A stretch of DNA of 64,000 bases, taken from the NCBI RefSeq assembly GCF_000503895.1, contig NC_022997.1:764501-828500 (forward strand), given 5' to 3'. Of this stretch, positions 17,727 through 25,187 are shown one piece after another. The notes under the pieces are model-generated. The model searched no databases. It saw only the letters and a list, made by a program, of their open reading frames with translations, and was not told where the DNA came from. The first letter of the stretch is position 1. Every line of letters begins with the position of its first letter. The stretch comes from Hyphomicrobium nitrativorans NL23. GTDB taxonomy: Bacteria; Pseudomonadota; Alphaproteobacteria; Rhizobiales; Hyphomicrobiaceae. Position numbers and translations under genes: made by a program.

Positions 17727-18174
17727 TCATCCCCCAATGGCATCGGATAGCCACCAGACAAGCAGCAAATGCTGGCTGGTGGCCGGGAGTTGATAACCGC
17801 TGATGTTGAAACGGCGCGGCGCTTTTTTGGCCGCGAGGCTTGGACATATAACGCCGCCTCCCGGCCTTGAGACCGAGAAGCGACACAAATCCGGCTGTGT
17901 CCACCGCAACATCTAAGGGTTATCACGCCCTCGGCCGGAAAAGCCCGACCGTTAATCAGTGTACGCTTATTTTGAGCGGAAGGTCAACTTTACAGCTTCA
18001 CACCCGGGGGGCTTTGCAAGGCTAGACGGTCAAATAGGCTGTTTGTTGAAAACGCCACTTTCTCATTCCATTTTGCGAAATTTGCATAATTCACGTGTTT
18101 TATTTTATATTAATTCTCTAATTAAGTTTTGAGGGCTTATAAATGTTGCTCCGTCAGGTTTTTCAAATTTCATT
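17727..18174. other. 448-bp intergenic stretch, AT-rich at its right end
   Basis: No supported gene was found; short minus-strand frames here overlap each other and have no family resemblance. From about 18,040 to 18,170 the sequence is markedly AT-rich compared with its surroundings, which suits a divergent promoter region or a foreign segment before the membrane protein at 18175. A GC stem followed by T residues near 17,810-17,830 is a possible terminator. Confidence 0.4.
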
Positions 18175-18885
18175 TTGAAACATCACAATAGATTGCAGTT
18201 TGCGGCGTATGAGGGGGGCAATCTTGCCCTCGTCGCAAGCGAGAACAACAAGGCTGATGCGGTTAGCAACGCAGTAATCTTTGGCCAGACCCCTGAAGCC
18301 ATGGCAGCATTTTCCTTTGCCGCGATGTCCGGGTGCCTGTTCGCGTTCGACCCCATGAAGTCGCCGAACTTCCTACTGCTTGCCGGTCTTTCGGGTCTGG
18401 CTGGCGGCCTATTTCTTGCCAGTGCCGGCTTCACTCTGAGCGGCGGAGCGGTTGCTTTGTCGTCCCTGGAAATGGCGCGCGGCGGATATCATGTTCTGGA
18501 GCAACATTTTCAACGAACGAAAAGGCAATCGGTGGCCGCTGACCTGCGGATTTCATCCGGGTTGGCCACGATCATGGGAATATCCGTCTATGCTTGGGCA
18601 GTTTCTGCCGTCACACGACGCAGTGCCACAGCTAAACGCATTCTGGATGATCGGCCGCTATTGACGAGTTCAGCAATTAAAGCGCCCATGCGCTTCGACA
18701 TGATCGGCCAAAGCCTCTTGCGGGGTGAGTGGGTCACTGCGGCGGTTGGAACATCCTGGCTCATTGGTGACGGCCTTGTCGCATTAAACGATACGCGCCT
18801 GAAGGCCCGCCTCAAACTGACTATGCGCCCAGCCATCCGCCAGTTAGTGCGAAGCGAGTTGCCGTCGTGTCACGGGCCAAGGTAG
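18175..18885 (+). CDS. Membrane protein of unknown function
   Basis: The 236-codon frame begins with a TTG at 18175; no in-frame ATG precedes the conserved-looking part, so the start is uncertain. Hydrophobic helices are visible at MAAFSFAAMSGCLFAF, FLLLAGLSGLAGGLFLASAG, LATIMGISVYAWAVSA and AAVGTSWLIGDGLVAL, making four probable membrane spans. No domain was recognised. The AT-rich upstream stretch and isolated position suggest recently acquired cargo. Confidence 0.55.
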   Translation: MKHHNRLQFAAYEGGNLALVASENNKADAVSNAVIFGQTPEAMAAFSFAAMSGCLFAFDPMKSPNFLLLAGLSGLAGGLFLASAGFTLSGGAVALSSLEMARGGYHVLEQHFQRTKRQSVAADLRISSGLATIMGISVYAWAVSAVTRRSATAKRILDDRPLLTSSAIKAPMRFDMIGQSLLRGEWVTAAVGTSWLIGDGLVALNDTRLKARLKLTMRPAIRQLVRSELPSCHGPR

Positions 18886-18914
18886 CTCTTTATCAATTGA
18901 CGATGCCGCAACTC

Positions 18915-19145
18915 TCATCCGGCGAGCTTTAGTGCTGAGCGGTCCGCTTCGACCTCAGCAGGTGTCTGTAGTTCACCCGCAAAACTCGCAGACAGCCAAA
19001 GCCTAGCTCTCCCTTCTATCGTTAGCTTACCAAGCTTCAGGCTTTGCAGCTGGCCGAGGTAGTGCTTCCGCAGAATCGCCTCCGTCATCAAATGTGCCGC
19101 AGCAGGCCGCTTAGTGTCGTTCTTTGTTTTTTGCGGCTTCTTCAA
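18915..19145 (-). CDS. Small basic hypothetical protein
   Basis: The frame encodes 76 residues from a TTG at 19145; an in-frame ATG at 19088 would give 57 residues beginning MTEAILRKHYLGQLQ. The protein is basic and soluble. In another frame just upstream, an ATG near 19,165 opens a 17-codon peptide that runs into this gene, so a shifted N-terminus is also possible. The function is unknown. The assignment as a gene is tentative. Confidence 0.4.
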   Translation of the reverse strand: MKKPQKTKNDTKRPAAAHLMTEAILRKHYLGQLQSLKLGKLTIEGRARLWLSASFAGELQTPAEVEADRSALKLAG

Positions 19146-19200
19146 AGCGAGTGTCCGTTTCCATCGTCTTTTCAGTTAGCCCGCGCATGGCCTTGTCAGG

Positions 19201-19350
19201 ATGGGGTCTAACCGGGCCCGCTCGCTATGGGTCAACGCGGCTCGCTTCCTTCGCTTCGCTTCGTGCAGCTCCGCCCCTCTGGCGCGCCTTTGGGCGCGGC
19301 GTTTGACCCGCTCGCATGCGCCCGGTTTCTCCACGCCCCCATCAAGGCCA
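19201..19350 (+). repeat. Leader repeat copy 1 (about 150 bp)
   Basis: This stretch and 20658-20806 share the same order of motifs: ATGGGGTCTAACCGG, then CGGCTCGCTTCCT, CGTGCAGCTCCGCCCC, GGGCGC, GTTTGACCCGC and finally a CGCCCCCAT block. Identity by eye is about 80 percent. Each copy ends about 45 bases before the ATG of a small gene (19392 and 20852). The GC-rich interior can fold back on itself. It may be a shared promoter/leader or a structured regulatory RNA. Confidence 0.65.
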
Positions 19351-19391
19351 GGCGCGGTGTCTGGCTTCAAAACAAGAAACGGAGAGAACCC

Positions 19392-19610
19392 ATGAAGAAG
19401 CAAACCAAAGAAAAGAAAGCCCCGACGCACGGCGTCTATGTCGTGCAGGGCGAAGGCGAAAACGCGCACTGGCTCAAGATCGGCGCAGCCTGGCTGCACG
19501 GTGACGGCAAAGGTGCCAACATCATGCTCGAAGCCCTGCCTTTGACCAGCAAGGTCGTAATCCGCGAGTTCTCGGAAAAGGACACTGATAACAAAGGGGC
19601 TCAGCAATGA
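19392..19610 (+). CDS. Small hypothetical protein, first gene of a coupled cluster
   Basis: The 72-residue protein starts with a Lys-rich segment, then GVYVVQGEGENAHWLKIGAAWLH and VVIREFSEKD. I recall similar short proteins in alphaproteobacterial plasmids and integrative elements, where they sit in arrays of small genes of unknown role. The ATG at 19392 follows GGAGAG. Its TGA overlaps the next start in an ATGA junction embedded in a hairpin (19594-19617). The duplicated leader repeat lies upstream. Confidence 0.65.
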   Translation: MKKQTKEKKAPTHGVYVVQGEGENAHWLKIGAAWLHGDGKGANIMLEALPLTSKVVIREFSEKDTDNKGAQQ

Positions 19611-19617
19611 GCCCCTT
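19594..19617 (+). promoter_or_regulatory. Perfect hairpin spanning a stop/start junction (1)
   Basis: AAGGGGCTC (19594-19602) and GAGCCCCTT (19609-19617) form a perfect 9-bp stem around the loop AGCAAT. The ATG of the downstream gene (19607-19609) lies at the loop-stem border. Such a structure would hide the downstream start until a ribosome ending translation of the upstream gene opens it. Confidence 0.55.
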
Positions 19618-19774
19618 CTTCACCCGCCCCGGCCGCCTTGCCGCTGACGCTTACGAGGCCCGTATCGAAGACGCTATCCTGCGCGCAGACGATCTCTACG
19701 ATCTGGACGGAGAAACCTTCTTCCGGTGCCGCGATGGCCGCATCGAAACCAGCAACTGGGAGGTCGGCCAATGA
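19607..19774 (+). CDS. Small hypothetical protein (55 residues) in coupled cluster
   Basis: The frame starts at the ATGA junction with the preceding gene (19607-19610) and stops at 19774 in a second ATGA junction. The product has 55 residues, starting MSPFFTRPGRLAADAY, with an acidic middle (DAILRADDLYDLDG) and ending ETSNWEVGQ. It was found by reading across the junctions and is supported mainly by its exact coupling to both neighbours. The function is unknown. Confidence 0.6.
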   Translation: MSPFFTRPGRLAADAYEARIEDAILRADDLYDLDGETFFRCRDGRIETSNWEVGQ

Positions 19775-19780
19775 CCTCCC
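19758..19780 (+). promoter_or_regulatory. Perfect hairpin spanning a stop/start junction (2)
   Basis: GGGAGGTC (19758-19765) and GACCTCCC (19773-19780) form a perfect 8-bp stem around GGCCAAT. The ATG of the next gene (19771-19773) straddles loop and stem, the same layout as at 19594-19617. Confidence 0.5.
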
Positions 19781-19953
19781 GGCAACTCAGGTCCCGCCTC
19801 GCCGAGGCCCTGGACATCATCGCCGCTGTCGAGCGCTATCTTGAGAAAATTGACTATGCCGCAACCGGCTGGGGTGGCGTCGCGCTCCAGCATCGCGTGG
19901 CAGACTTCATGGACCGCCACCGCGACGAACGAGAAAGCGGGTGCGCGCTATGA
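19771..19953 (+). CDS. Small helical hypothetical protein (60 residues)
   Basis: The protein begins MTSRQLRSRLAEALDII at an ATGA overlap with the preceding gene and ends at 19953 in an ATGA overlap with the methyltransferase gene. It is largely helical and charged (AVERYLEKIDYA, VADFMDRHRDER). No family was recognised. The chain of overlaps places it in one operon with its neighbours. Confidence 0.6.
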   Translation: MTSRQLRSRLAEALDIIAAVERYLEKIDYAATGWGGVALQHRVADFMDRHRDERESGCAL

Positions 19954-20573
19954 GAGGGTTCGCAACCCCGCGGGCGAGGACGGCGCAGGCCGTCCTGCGC
20001 CCATCGTTCCGCATCGGCAACCGTATCGAGAACGAATTCTATCCGACCCCGCCCGAGGCCACGCGCGCATTGCTCTCCGCTGAGTCCTTCGACGGTTCGA
20101 TTTGGGAGCCGGCTTGCGGCAACGGCGCAATTGCGCAGGTCCTTGCCGACCACGGGCACACCGTGGTCAGCACCGACCTCTATTCCTACGGCTTCGGCGA
20201 AAGCGGCGCTGACTTTCTGCGCGAGCACCGCCCGCGCGCAAAACATATCGTCACCAATCCCCCTTATGGCAAAGGTCTGGCTGACAGGTTCGTCGAGCAC
20301 GCACTTGCTCTCACCGCACAGACCGGCGGCAAAGTGGCGATGTTGTTGAACATCTCCTCGCTCTGCCATCCAAGCCGCACGTCCGAATGGCTCAGTCGCC
20401 CGCCTGCGCGCATCTACGCGGTGGACGACATCGTCTGCTGGCCGCAGGAAAGTCATGGCCCACCGCCGGAATACTTCAGGAAGCATCGCTATGTCTGGGC
20501 CATATGGGCGCCGGGGCATGCGGGGCCCGCAGCCTTCTGGTGGTTGTCAGGGGCTAAATTTCGGTATCGGTAA
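19950..20573 (+). CDS. Class I SAM-dependent, probably DNA adenine, methyltransferase
   Basis: The 207-residue protein has the adenine-N6 methyltransferase motifs in order: FYPTPPEATRALL, IWEPACGNGAIAQVL (SAM-binding motif I), VVSTDLYSYGFG, and the catalytic NPPY in HIVTNPPYGKGLADRFVEHAL. It is small and has no obvious target-recognition domain, as in phage and plasmid enzymes of this type. The ATG at 19950 overlaps the upstream stop; an in-frame GTG at 19941 is less likely. No restriction enzyme is adjacent, so it is probably an orphan that protects or marks the element's DNA. Confidence 0.8.
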   Translation: MRGFATPRARTAQAVLRPSFRIGNRIENEFYPTPPEATRALLSAESFDGSIWEPACGNGAIAQVLADHGHTVVSTDLYSYGFGESGADFLREHRPRAKHIVTNPPYGKGLADRFVEHALALTAQTGGKVAMLLNISSLCHPSRTSEWLSRPPARIYAVDDIVCWPQESHGPPPEYFRKHRYVWAIWAPGHAGPAAFWWLSGAKFRYR

Positions 20574-20657
20574 GAGACCACGACCAGCGCGAGCCAGCCC
20601 TCACGGTCTTCTCCATTGCCTGCGCCGCGTCTGGGCGATCTGCCCGACCTCATCGTC

Positions 20658-20806
20658 ATGGGGTCTAACCGGACCCGTTCGCCGGTTCAACCCGGCTCGC
20701 TTCCTACGCTACGCTCCGTGCAGCTCCGCCCCCTTCGGGCGCGCCTTCGGCGCGGGGTTTGACCCGCCAGCCTTATGGGGCCGGTTTTAACGCCCCCATT
20801 GAGGTC
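20658..20806 (+). repeat. Leader repeat copy 2 (about 150 bp)
   Basis: Second copy of the leader described at 19201-19350, offset 1,457 bases in the same orientation. It precedes the small gene at 20852 as copy 1 precedes the gene at 19392. The sequence differs from copy 1 by scattered substitutions, so the duplication is not recent or is under drift with conserved motifs. Confidence 0.65.
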
Positions 20807-20851
20807 GGGCAGCTCGCCCAGCCGCTCAAGAACAAACGCAAGGAGAAACAC

Positions 20852-21046
20852 ATGACCGTCAAATCAAACGCCTACGAAGTCGGCTTCCGCGTCACCGAGT
20901 ATCGCAGCATCTATTTGCACGCAACGAGCCCCGAAGAGGCCATCGCCAAGGCGCAGCAACTGCGCAGCCGTAATCCGAACTCGGAATTGTTCGTCGTAAC
21001 CACCGACCCCGATAGTGACTGGCGAGCCGACAAGGTGGAGCCGTGA
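20852..21046 (+). CDS. Small hypothetical protein (64 residues)
   Basis: The protein starts MTVKSNAYEVGFRVTEYRSI and has a mixed alpha/beta pattern with SPEEAIAKAQQLRSRN in the middle. AAGGAG precedes the ATG. I recall such proteins from alphaproteobacterial plasmids without known function. The stop codon lies inside a perfect 9-bp hairpin (21034-21057). Confidence 0.65.
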   Translation: MTVKSNAYEVGFRVTEYRSIYLHATSPEEAIAKAQQLRSRNPNSELFVVTTDPDSDWRADKVEP

Positions 21047-21082
21047 TCGGCTCCACCATAAGGGCCGCTCGGTGCGGCCCTT
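21034..21082 (+). terminator. Two tandem perfect hairpins closing the small-gene cluster
   Basis: GGTGGAGCC (21034-21042) pairs with GGCTCCACC (21049-21057) and includes the stop codon of the preceding gene. Two bases later AAGGGCCGC (21060-21068) pairs with GCGGCCCTT (21074-21082) around TCGGT. The second stem ends in TT and may act as a terminator; a minus-strand gene ends at 21127 beyond it, so a bidirectional role is possible. Confidence 0.55.
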
Positions 21083-21126
21083 AAGACCGACGCGCCTTGC
21101 CGCGTCGATCGGATGCTGGGCTTGGA

Positions 21127-21690
21127 TCAATGCACCCAGATCTCCCTCGCGTGCGCCGCAGGCGCAGCGCGCTGGCGGCTTTCCACGGTCGATAGGCTCT
21201 CGCGTATCTCGCGCAGGGCCTTGGTGAGCTGCACGGCGACGAGTCGCGCATCGGCTTTTTGCATCGCATGTGAAAGCAATACTGTGCGACCTTCCTTCGT
21301 GAACAGGACAACTCCCCAGTTGGTGCCATCCGCTGTCAGTTCAATCGACGCAATCTCCGTTTGATCGAAGTTGAGTCTCTCGACCCAAAATCGCTTCGCC
21401 ACGCCGTTTGGGGTGGATATTCCGCCGTCAGCTTCGAACACCACGATACGCGGACGGGCGATGCTCCAGGTCAGTTTAACGACGCATATGAGTGCGAGGG
21501 GCAGAAGGAAGATCAGTCCCGGTTTCGGACCATGCGCATAGCCGACAAGTGCGGTTGCGCCGGAAATTAAACCCAGCATCGCGACGATCAGCTGCCCACT
21601 CAGGCGTGCCTCGTCCCACTGGTAGCCTGCTTCCTCAAGGTAGCCGCCGGGGCTGCGGCTACGGATAGGATTATGACGCCAAAGGCTCAT
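21127..21690 (-). CDS. Two-pass membrane protein overlapping the coupling-protein gene
   Basis: The 187-residue protein has two membrane segments close together (GQLIVAMLGLISGATALVGYA and GLIFLLPLALICVVKLTW) and a soluble C-terminal domain of about 120 residues with a beta-rich half and a helical end. The start at 21690 (or 21699) lies inside the end of the TraG/VirD4-like gene, giving an overlap of about 20 bases. No family was recognised. It may provide a membrane anchor for the coupling protein, which lacks one. Confidence 0.65.
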   Translation of the reverse strand: MSLWRHNPIRSRSPGGYLEEAGYQWDEARLSGQLIVAMLGLISGATALVGYAHGPKPGLIFLLPLALICVVKLTWSIARPRIVVFEADGGISTPNGVAKRFWVERLNFDQTEIASIELTADGTNWGVVLFTKEGRTVLLSHAMQKADARLVAVQLTKALREIRESLSTVESRQRAAPAAHAREIWVH

Positions 21691-23077
21691 GAAAGTCATG
21701 GGGCAGCCTCTCCATATAGATTGGCGGGCGGCCGGGCGCGAGGACCAGCTGCCTGTTTGTTTCTCTGCTGAAATGCATGGTGATCTCGTTGGCATCGAGC
21801 AGGCGCACGCTGCGCAGATGCTCGCGAATACCGGTATCGCCCTGGCTCATCGCCTGTCCGGAGAGACGGACAGCCTGACGCTCGAAAACTTGCGTGGAGC
21901 CGAGCAGCCGCGAGAGATGCTCGGTTGTGGTCAGATCAGCATTGCCAAAGGCCTGAATGATGCCGGCATTTCCGAGAAATGTTTCCCAGGATTTCGGATA
22001 ATGCGTCTTGAGCTGCGTGAAGTCCTGCAACACGCTCCACAGCTTCACCCCGAAGCCAGCCATCAGACCGGCCGCCGTCTCGATCGAGCGCATGTGACCG
22101 AGCGACGGAAACTCCTCAAGCACAAACCACACCGGCAACGCGCCGCGCGTGTTTCGCGTGCGCTCAAGCGCCGCGAGCGCGAGCTGAATTACCAAGCGCA
22201 TCCATCTGTAATGCGTGCCCATGCGCATGCCGGGCAGAACTACATAGATGCTCACGTTGTCGGTCGCGAGATCGGACAGCGCGAAACTGCTGCGCTCGGT
22301 GATGGCGACGATATCGTCCAGCGGCGCGGTCTGTTCCTGGGCCGTAGACAGGATGCCCTGCAACTCGCGTCCTCCTGCCTCAAGCTTGCCGAGGAACGAC
22401 CGGCCGATGTTGGAAACGACGCCGTCGAAGGCCGTTGATGCCGTCATGGCGGTGAACAGTTCGTCCAGCTCCGCCGGCGTACCGTTCAGCAGCGCACGCA
22501 CTCTGCGGAGCGTTGCACCGCTCGTGGTGGACAGCAGATGCAGGCTCAGGCCCCGGACAAGGTTCCTGGCGCTGTCTGTCCAATGCGGGTCTTTGTTGTT
22601 GGCAATTATGAGCGCGTCCGCGATCTGCGCTGCATCGGCCGCGATGCGCTGTGCGCTGCCGCTTTCAAGCTCGTCGAACGGATTATGGGAAGCGGTGGCG
22701 AACTCTGTCTCGCCGAACGGGTCCAGCACGTAGACGCGCTGACCCATGCGTTGGCGATGCCCGGCTGTCGCACGGGCAAGCTCGCCCTTCGGGTCGAGCA
22801 CAAGCACCGAGCCCGGATAGCGGCACAGGTTCGGAATAAGAACGGTTGAGGATTTGCCCGCCCGCGTACCCGCAACGGTGACGACGTGCCGGTCATCGTC
22901 AATGCCGATGAGCCGCCCCTGCCAATGCCCCAGGAGAACGCGGCCCGGCTGCCAGTCCCAGTTCGATGAAAGCTCCCAAGGATGACCCCATCGCGTTGAG
23001 GGTGCGCTTTCGGAGCGGCCCGGAATGCCGGAGCCGCGCGGTGGGAAACTCGGGTCTAAAAAGGGCTTTTCGGACAT
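21671..23077 (-). CDS. Type IV coupling protein, TraG/VirD4 family
   Basis: The 468-residue ATPase links the relaxosome to a type IV secretion channel. Walker A is GTRAGKSS near residue 70, followed by LVLDPKGELA and YVLDPFG; the Walker B region is VWFVLEEFPSLGHM, and motif WSVLQDFTQLKTHY follows, all typical for VirD4/TraG. The usual N-terminal transmembrane segments are missing: the chain starts directly with the soluble domain. The ATG at 23077 is chosen for the AAGGAGG seven bases upstream; an in-frame GTG at 23083 overlaps that spacing. The gene is divergent from mobC. Confidence 0.9.
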   Translation of the reverse strand: MSEKPFLDPSFPPRGSGIPGRSESAPSTRWGHPWELSSNWDWQPGRVLLGHWQGRLIGIDDDRHVVTVAGTRAGKSSTVLIPNLCRYPGSVLVLDPKGELARATAGHRQRMGQRVYVLDPFGETEFATASHNPFDELESGSAQRIAADAAQIADALIIANNKDPHWTDSARNLVRGLSLHLLSTTSGATLRRVRALLNGTPAELDELFTAMTASTAFDGVVSNIGRSFLGKLEAGGRELQGILSTAQEQTAPLDDIVAITERSSFALSDLATDNVSIYVVLPGMRMGTHYRWMRLVIQLALAALERTRNTRGALPVWFVLEEFPSLGHMRSIETAAGLMAGFGVKLWSVLQDFTQLKTHYPKSWETFLGNAGIIQAFGNADLTTTEHLSRLLGSTQVFERQAVRLSGQAMSQGDTGIREHLRSVRLLDANEITMHFSRETNRQLVLAPGRPPIYMERLPHDFHEPLAS

Positions 23078-23305
23078 TGCCACACCTCCTTCGGAAAAGG
23101 GGTGCGCAATTAGTATTTGAAAAGGTGCTCTTGTAAACGTGCGCGCAAATTCGCTGTAGAAATCGAATGTTCTTTTATGTGCACGTATGTCCGTATGTAA
23201 AAATAACGGCCCAAAGAAATAAATATGGGAGCAACTTGAATTGACTTGTTTTGTAGAAATAGAGCGCCCTAATAAGTTAAAGCCGTGGGGTAGCGAGATG
23301 TGGAT

Positions 23306-23345
23306 TTGATATCGATATACCGGCTTACGCCGATATCGATATCAA
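23306..23345 (+). other. Candidate oriT hairpin
   Basis: A perfect 13-bp inverted repeat, TTGATATCGATAT (23306-23318) and ATATCGATATCAA (23333-23345), encloses a second 4-bp stem CGGC/GCCG with loop TTAC, leaving only a two-base AC bulge. It lies in the 360-bp region between the divergent coupling-protein and mobC genes, where oriT of mobilizable elements normally is. A further perfect hairpin GGGCGC-AGCC-GCGCCC lies at 23398-23413, 26 bases before mobC, and an imperfect one near 23,359-23,381. The nic site cannot be assigned by eye. Confidence 0.55.
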
Positions 23346-23439
23346 GATCCCTCTCGCCGGGGAGAGTGCTCCGCACTCCCCTGGACCCCTCCGGTCAGGG
23401 CGCAGCCGCGCCCCGAACCCAACCTTATAGAGGCAGAGA

Positions 23440-23904
23440 ATGCCGCGACGACGGACACACGAGAAAGGCGCCCGCACGAAGATGGTCTGTATCCGCATGA
23501 CGGATGACGATTATGTGCGAAAGGCATCCGAGGCAAAGGCCCTCGGGCTTACGGTCTCGGGCTTGTGCGAACGTCTCGTGCTGACAGGCAAGGTCGAAAT
23601 GAGTGCTGTGCCGACCTATCGCGTCATGGACCCGGCGCTCTTCGCGGAGCTTCGCCGTATCGGCAATAACGTGAACCAACTCGCACACGCACTGAACGGC
23701 AATCTACCGCCTGATCGCGGCTATCTCTGGAACACGGCGCAACAGCTGCTGACCATGCTTCTCTCCGAAGAGCTGCTGAACCAGAAAACCTCAAGCCTTA
23801 TGACGAGGGCAATTGCCAATGATTCCCCGGCTCCACAAGCGCGGGACGTCTTTCAAAGGAGTGTGTGGGTACATCCTGCACGACGCACGGACGACTTCCC
23901 GTGA
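23440..23904 (+). CDS. mobC: Relaxosome accessory protein MobC
   Basis: The 154-residue protein shows the MobC pattern: a ribbon-helix-helix-like N-terminus (VCIRMTDDDYVRKASEAKALGLTVSGLCERLVL) and the family signature LRRIGNNVNQLAHALN. MobC opens DNA at oriT and helps the relaxase. The gene overlaps the relaxase gene (start 23819) by 86 bases in another frame, as is common for mobC-mobA pairs. Its C-terminal 30 residues may be functionally unimportant because they lie in the overlap. Confidence 0.85.
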   Translation: MPRRRTHEKGARTKMVCIRMTDDDYVRKASEAKALGLTVSGLCERLVLTGKVEMSAVPTYRVMDPALFAELRRIGNNVNQLAHALNGNLPPDRGYLWNTAQQLLTMLLSEELLNQKTSSLMTRAIANDSPAPQARDVFQRSVWVHPARRTDDFP

Positions 23905-25165
23905 CCGGATCCTTTGGAACGAAACCCGCAATCTCATCTCGAAGGCCGACGATGCCTGGTTCGAGATGTTCGCGACCGCGCGCGATCAGGCTGCGTTAAA
24001 GCAGCATTCTGGCCAATCCGCGCGTGGGCGGAAGAATATCAGCCCCGTTCTGCATCTCACTTTGTCCTGGGCACAAGGGGAGAGCCCCACACCGGAGCAC
24101 ATGCGCGAAACTGCGCTCTCCTCCCTGGACGCTCTCGGTCTTGCTGGGCACCAAGCCTTGCTTGCCGCCCATTCGGATAAGCAACACCTGCATGTGCATA
24201 TTGTAGTCAACACGATCCATCCCGAAACCGGAATGACGGCCGCGCTCAAATACAGCAAAGAGCGGCTGTCGCGATGGGCCGAAGCTTATGAGAAAGAACA
24301 CGGCATCCACATCGAGCAGCGGATCAGGAACAATCAGCGCCGCAAAGAAGTGTCTTCCGCCCGCGAACAGGATCCCTCCATTCCCTTTGAGCCGGTGAAG
24401 AATAAGCAGACTGCGCGCAAGGACTGGATCGAACAGCAGGAGATTCTTGATCGTATGAAGGAGCTTCGCTCGGAGATCCGGCCGACGCTCCAGCAACCCA
24501 GCCCGCAGGATCGCAAAATCCTGGCAATGCATCACCGCGCCGAGCGGGACGCCTATTATCAAAACGCACGAGGGGCCGTGCAGCGGGCCTGCTCTGCCGT
24601 GTTCACCCGCCGCCGCCCGCAATGGCGCGATCTCTACAGAGTGCACAAGAAGGAAAGCGCGCGCTTGAGGGAAGCACATCCGTTCGAGCGCGCGGTCTAT
24701 GTCTATACGCAGCGCAATCGACTAGGGAACGGCAAGCCCCTCACCGTCCGGCAGATGTTCAACCTCATCATAAAACCGGACAGGCTGTTGAACAGGGTGG
24801 AAACAATACAGGCCCAAGAGCGCGCCAGCCTCGCGCGTTCGGAAAAGACTGAAAAGAAGCAGGTCTCGGATCGGCTCTGGCAGAACTACAAGGCCGGCAT
24901 CGAAAAAATCAGGGAGCGACAAAAGACAGAACGCTTCGCCCTGGTCAGCGAACGTGAGGCGACTCTGCGGAGCATCGTGACGCCCGAACTGGCCAAAGAG
25001 AAGATCATTGCCGAACGTCAGATGGTCAGCAGCCCGTCGCAGCAATTCGGCAAGGCCGTAGACGCCCATAAGGAAGGGCACGTGCGCGAGGTGGAGAAGA
25101 TCAAGCGACAGATGGAGGAATGGCGCCGGCGCAATCAGGACCGCGATTTCGGCCGGGAAATGTAA
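23819..25165 (+). CDS. Relaxase, MobA/VirD2-like
   Basis: The 448-residue protein nicks oriT and pilots the strand during transfer. The N-terminus MIPRLHKRGTSFKGVCGYIL carries the catalytic Tyr candidates, and the metal-binding three-His motif is HSDKQHLHVHIVVN near residue 125, followed by KYSKERLSRWAEAYEKEHG, typical of the MOBP-type VirD2 family. The C-terminal half is long, charged and mostly helical. The ATG at 23819 is used; GAGGG stands about 10 bases upstream. Confidence 0.9.
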   Translation: MIPRLHKRGTSFKGVCGYILHDARTTSRDRILWNETRNLISKADDAWFEMFATARDQAALKQHSGQSARGRKNISPVLHLTLSWAQGESPTPEHMRETALSSLDALGLAGHQALLAAHSDKQHLHVHIVVNTIHPETGMTAALKYSKERLSRWAEAYEKEHGIHIEQRIRNNQRRKEVSSAREQDPSIPFEPVKNKQTARKDWIEQQEILDRMKELRSEIRPTLQQPSPQDRKILAMHHRAERDAYYQNARGAVQRACSAVFTRRRPQWRDLYRVHKKESARLREAHPFERAVYVYTQRNRLGNGKPLTVRQMFNLIIKPDRLLNRVETIQAQERASLARSEKTEKKQVSDRLWQNYKAGIEKIRERQKTERFALVSEREATLRSIVTPELAKEKIIAERQMVSSPSQQFGKAVDAHKEGHVREVEKIKRQMEEWRRRNQDRDFGREM

Positions 25166-25187
25166 CTAAGCCGCGCCAGGCTTCCGT

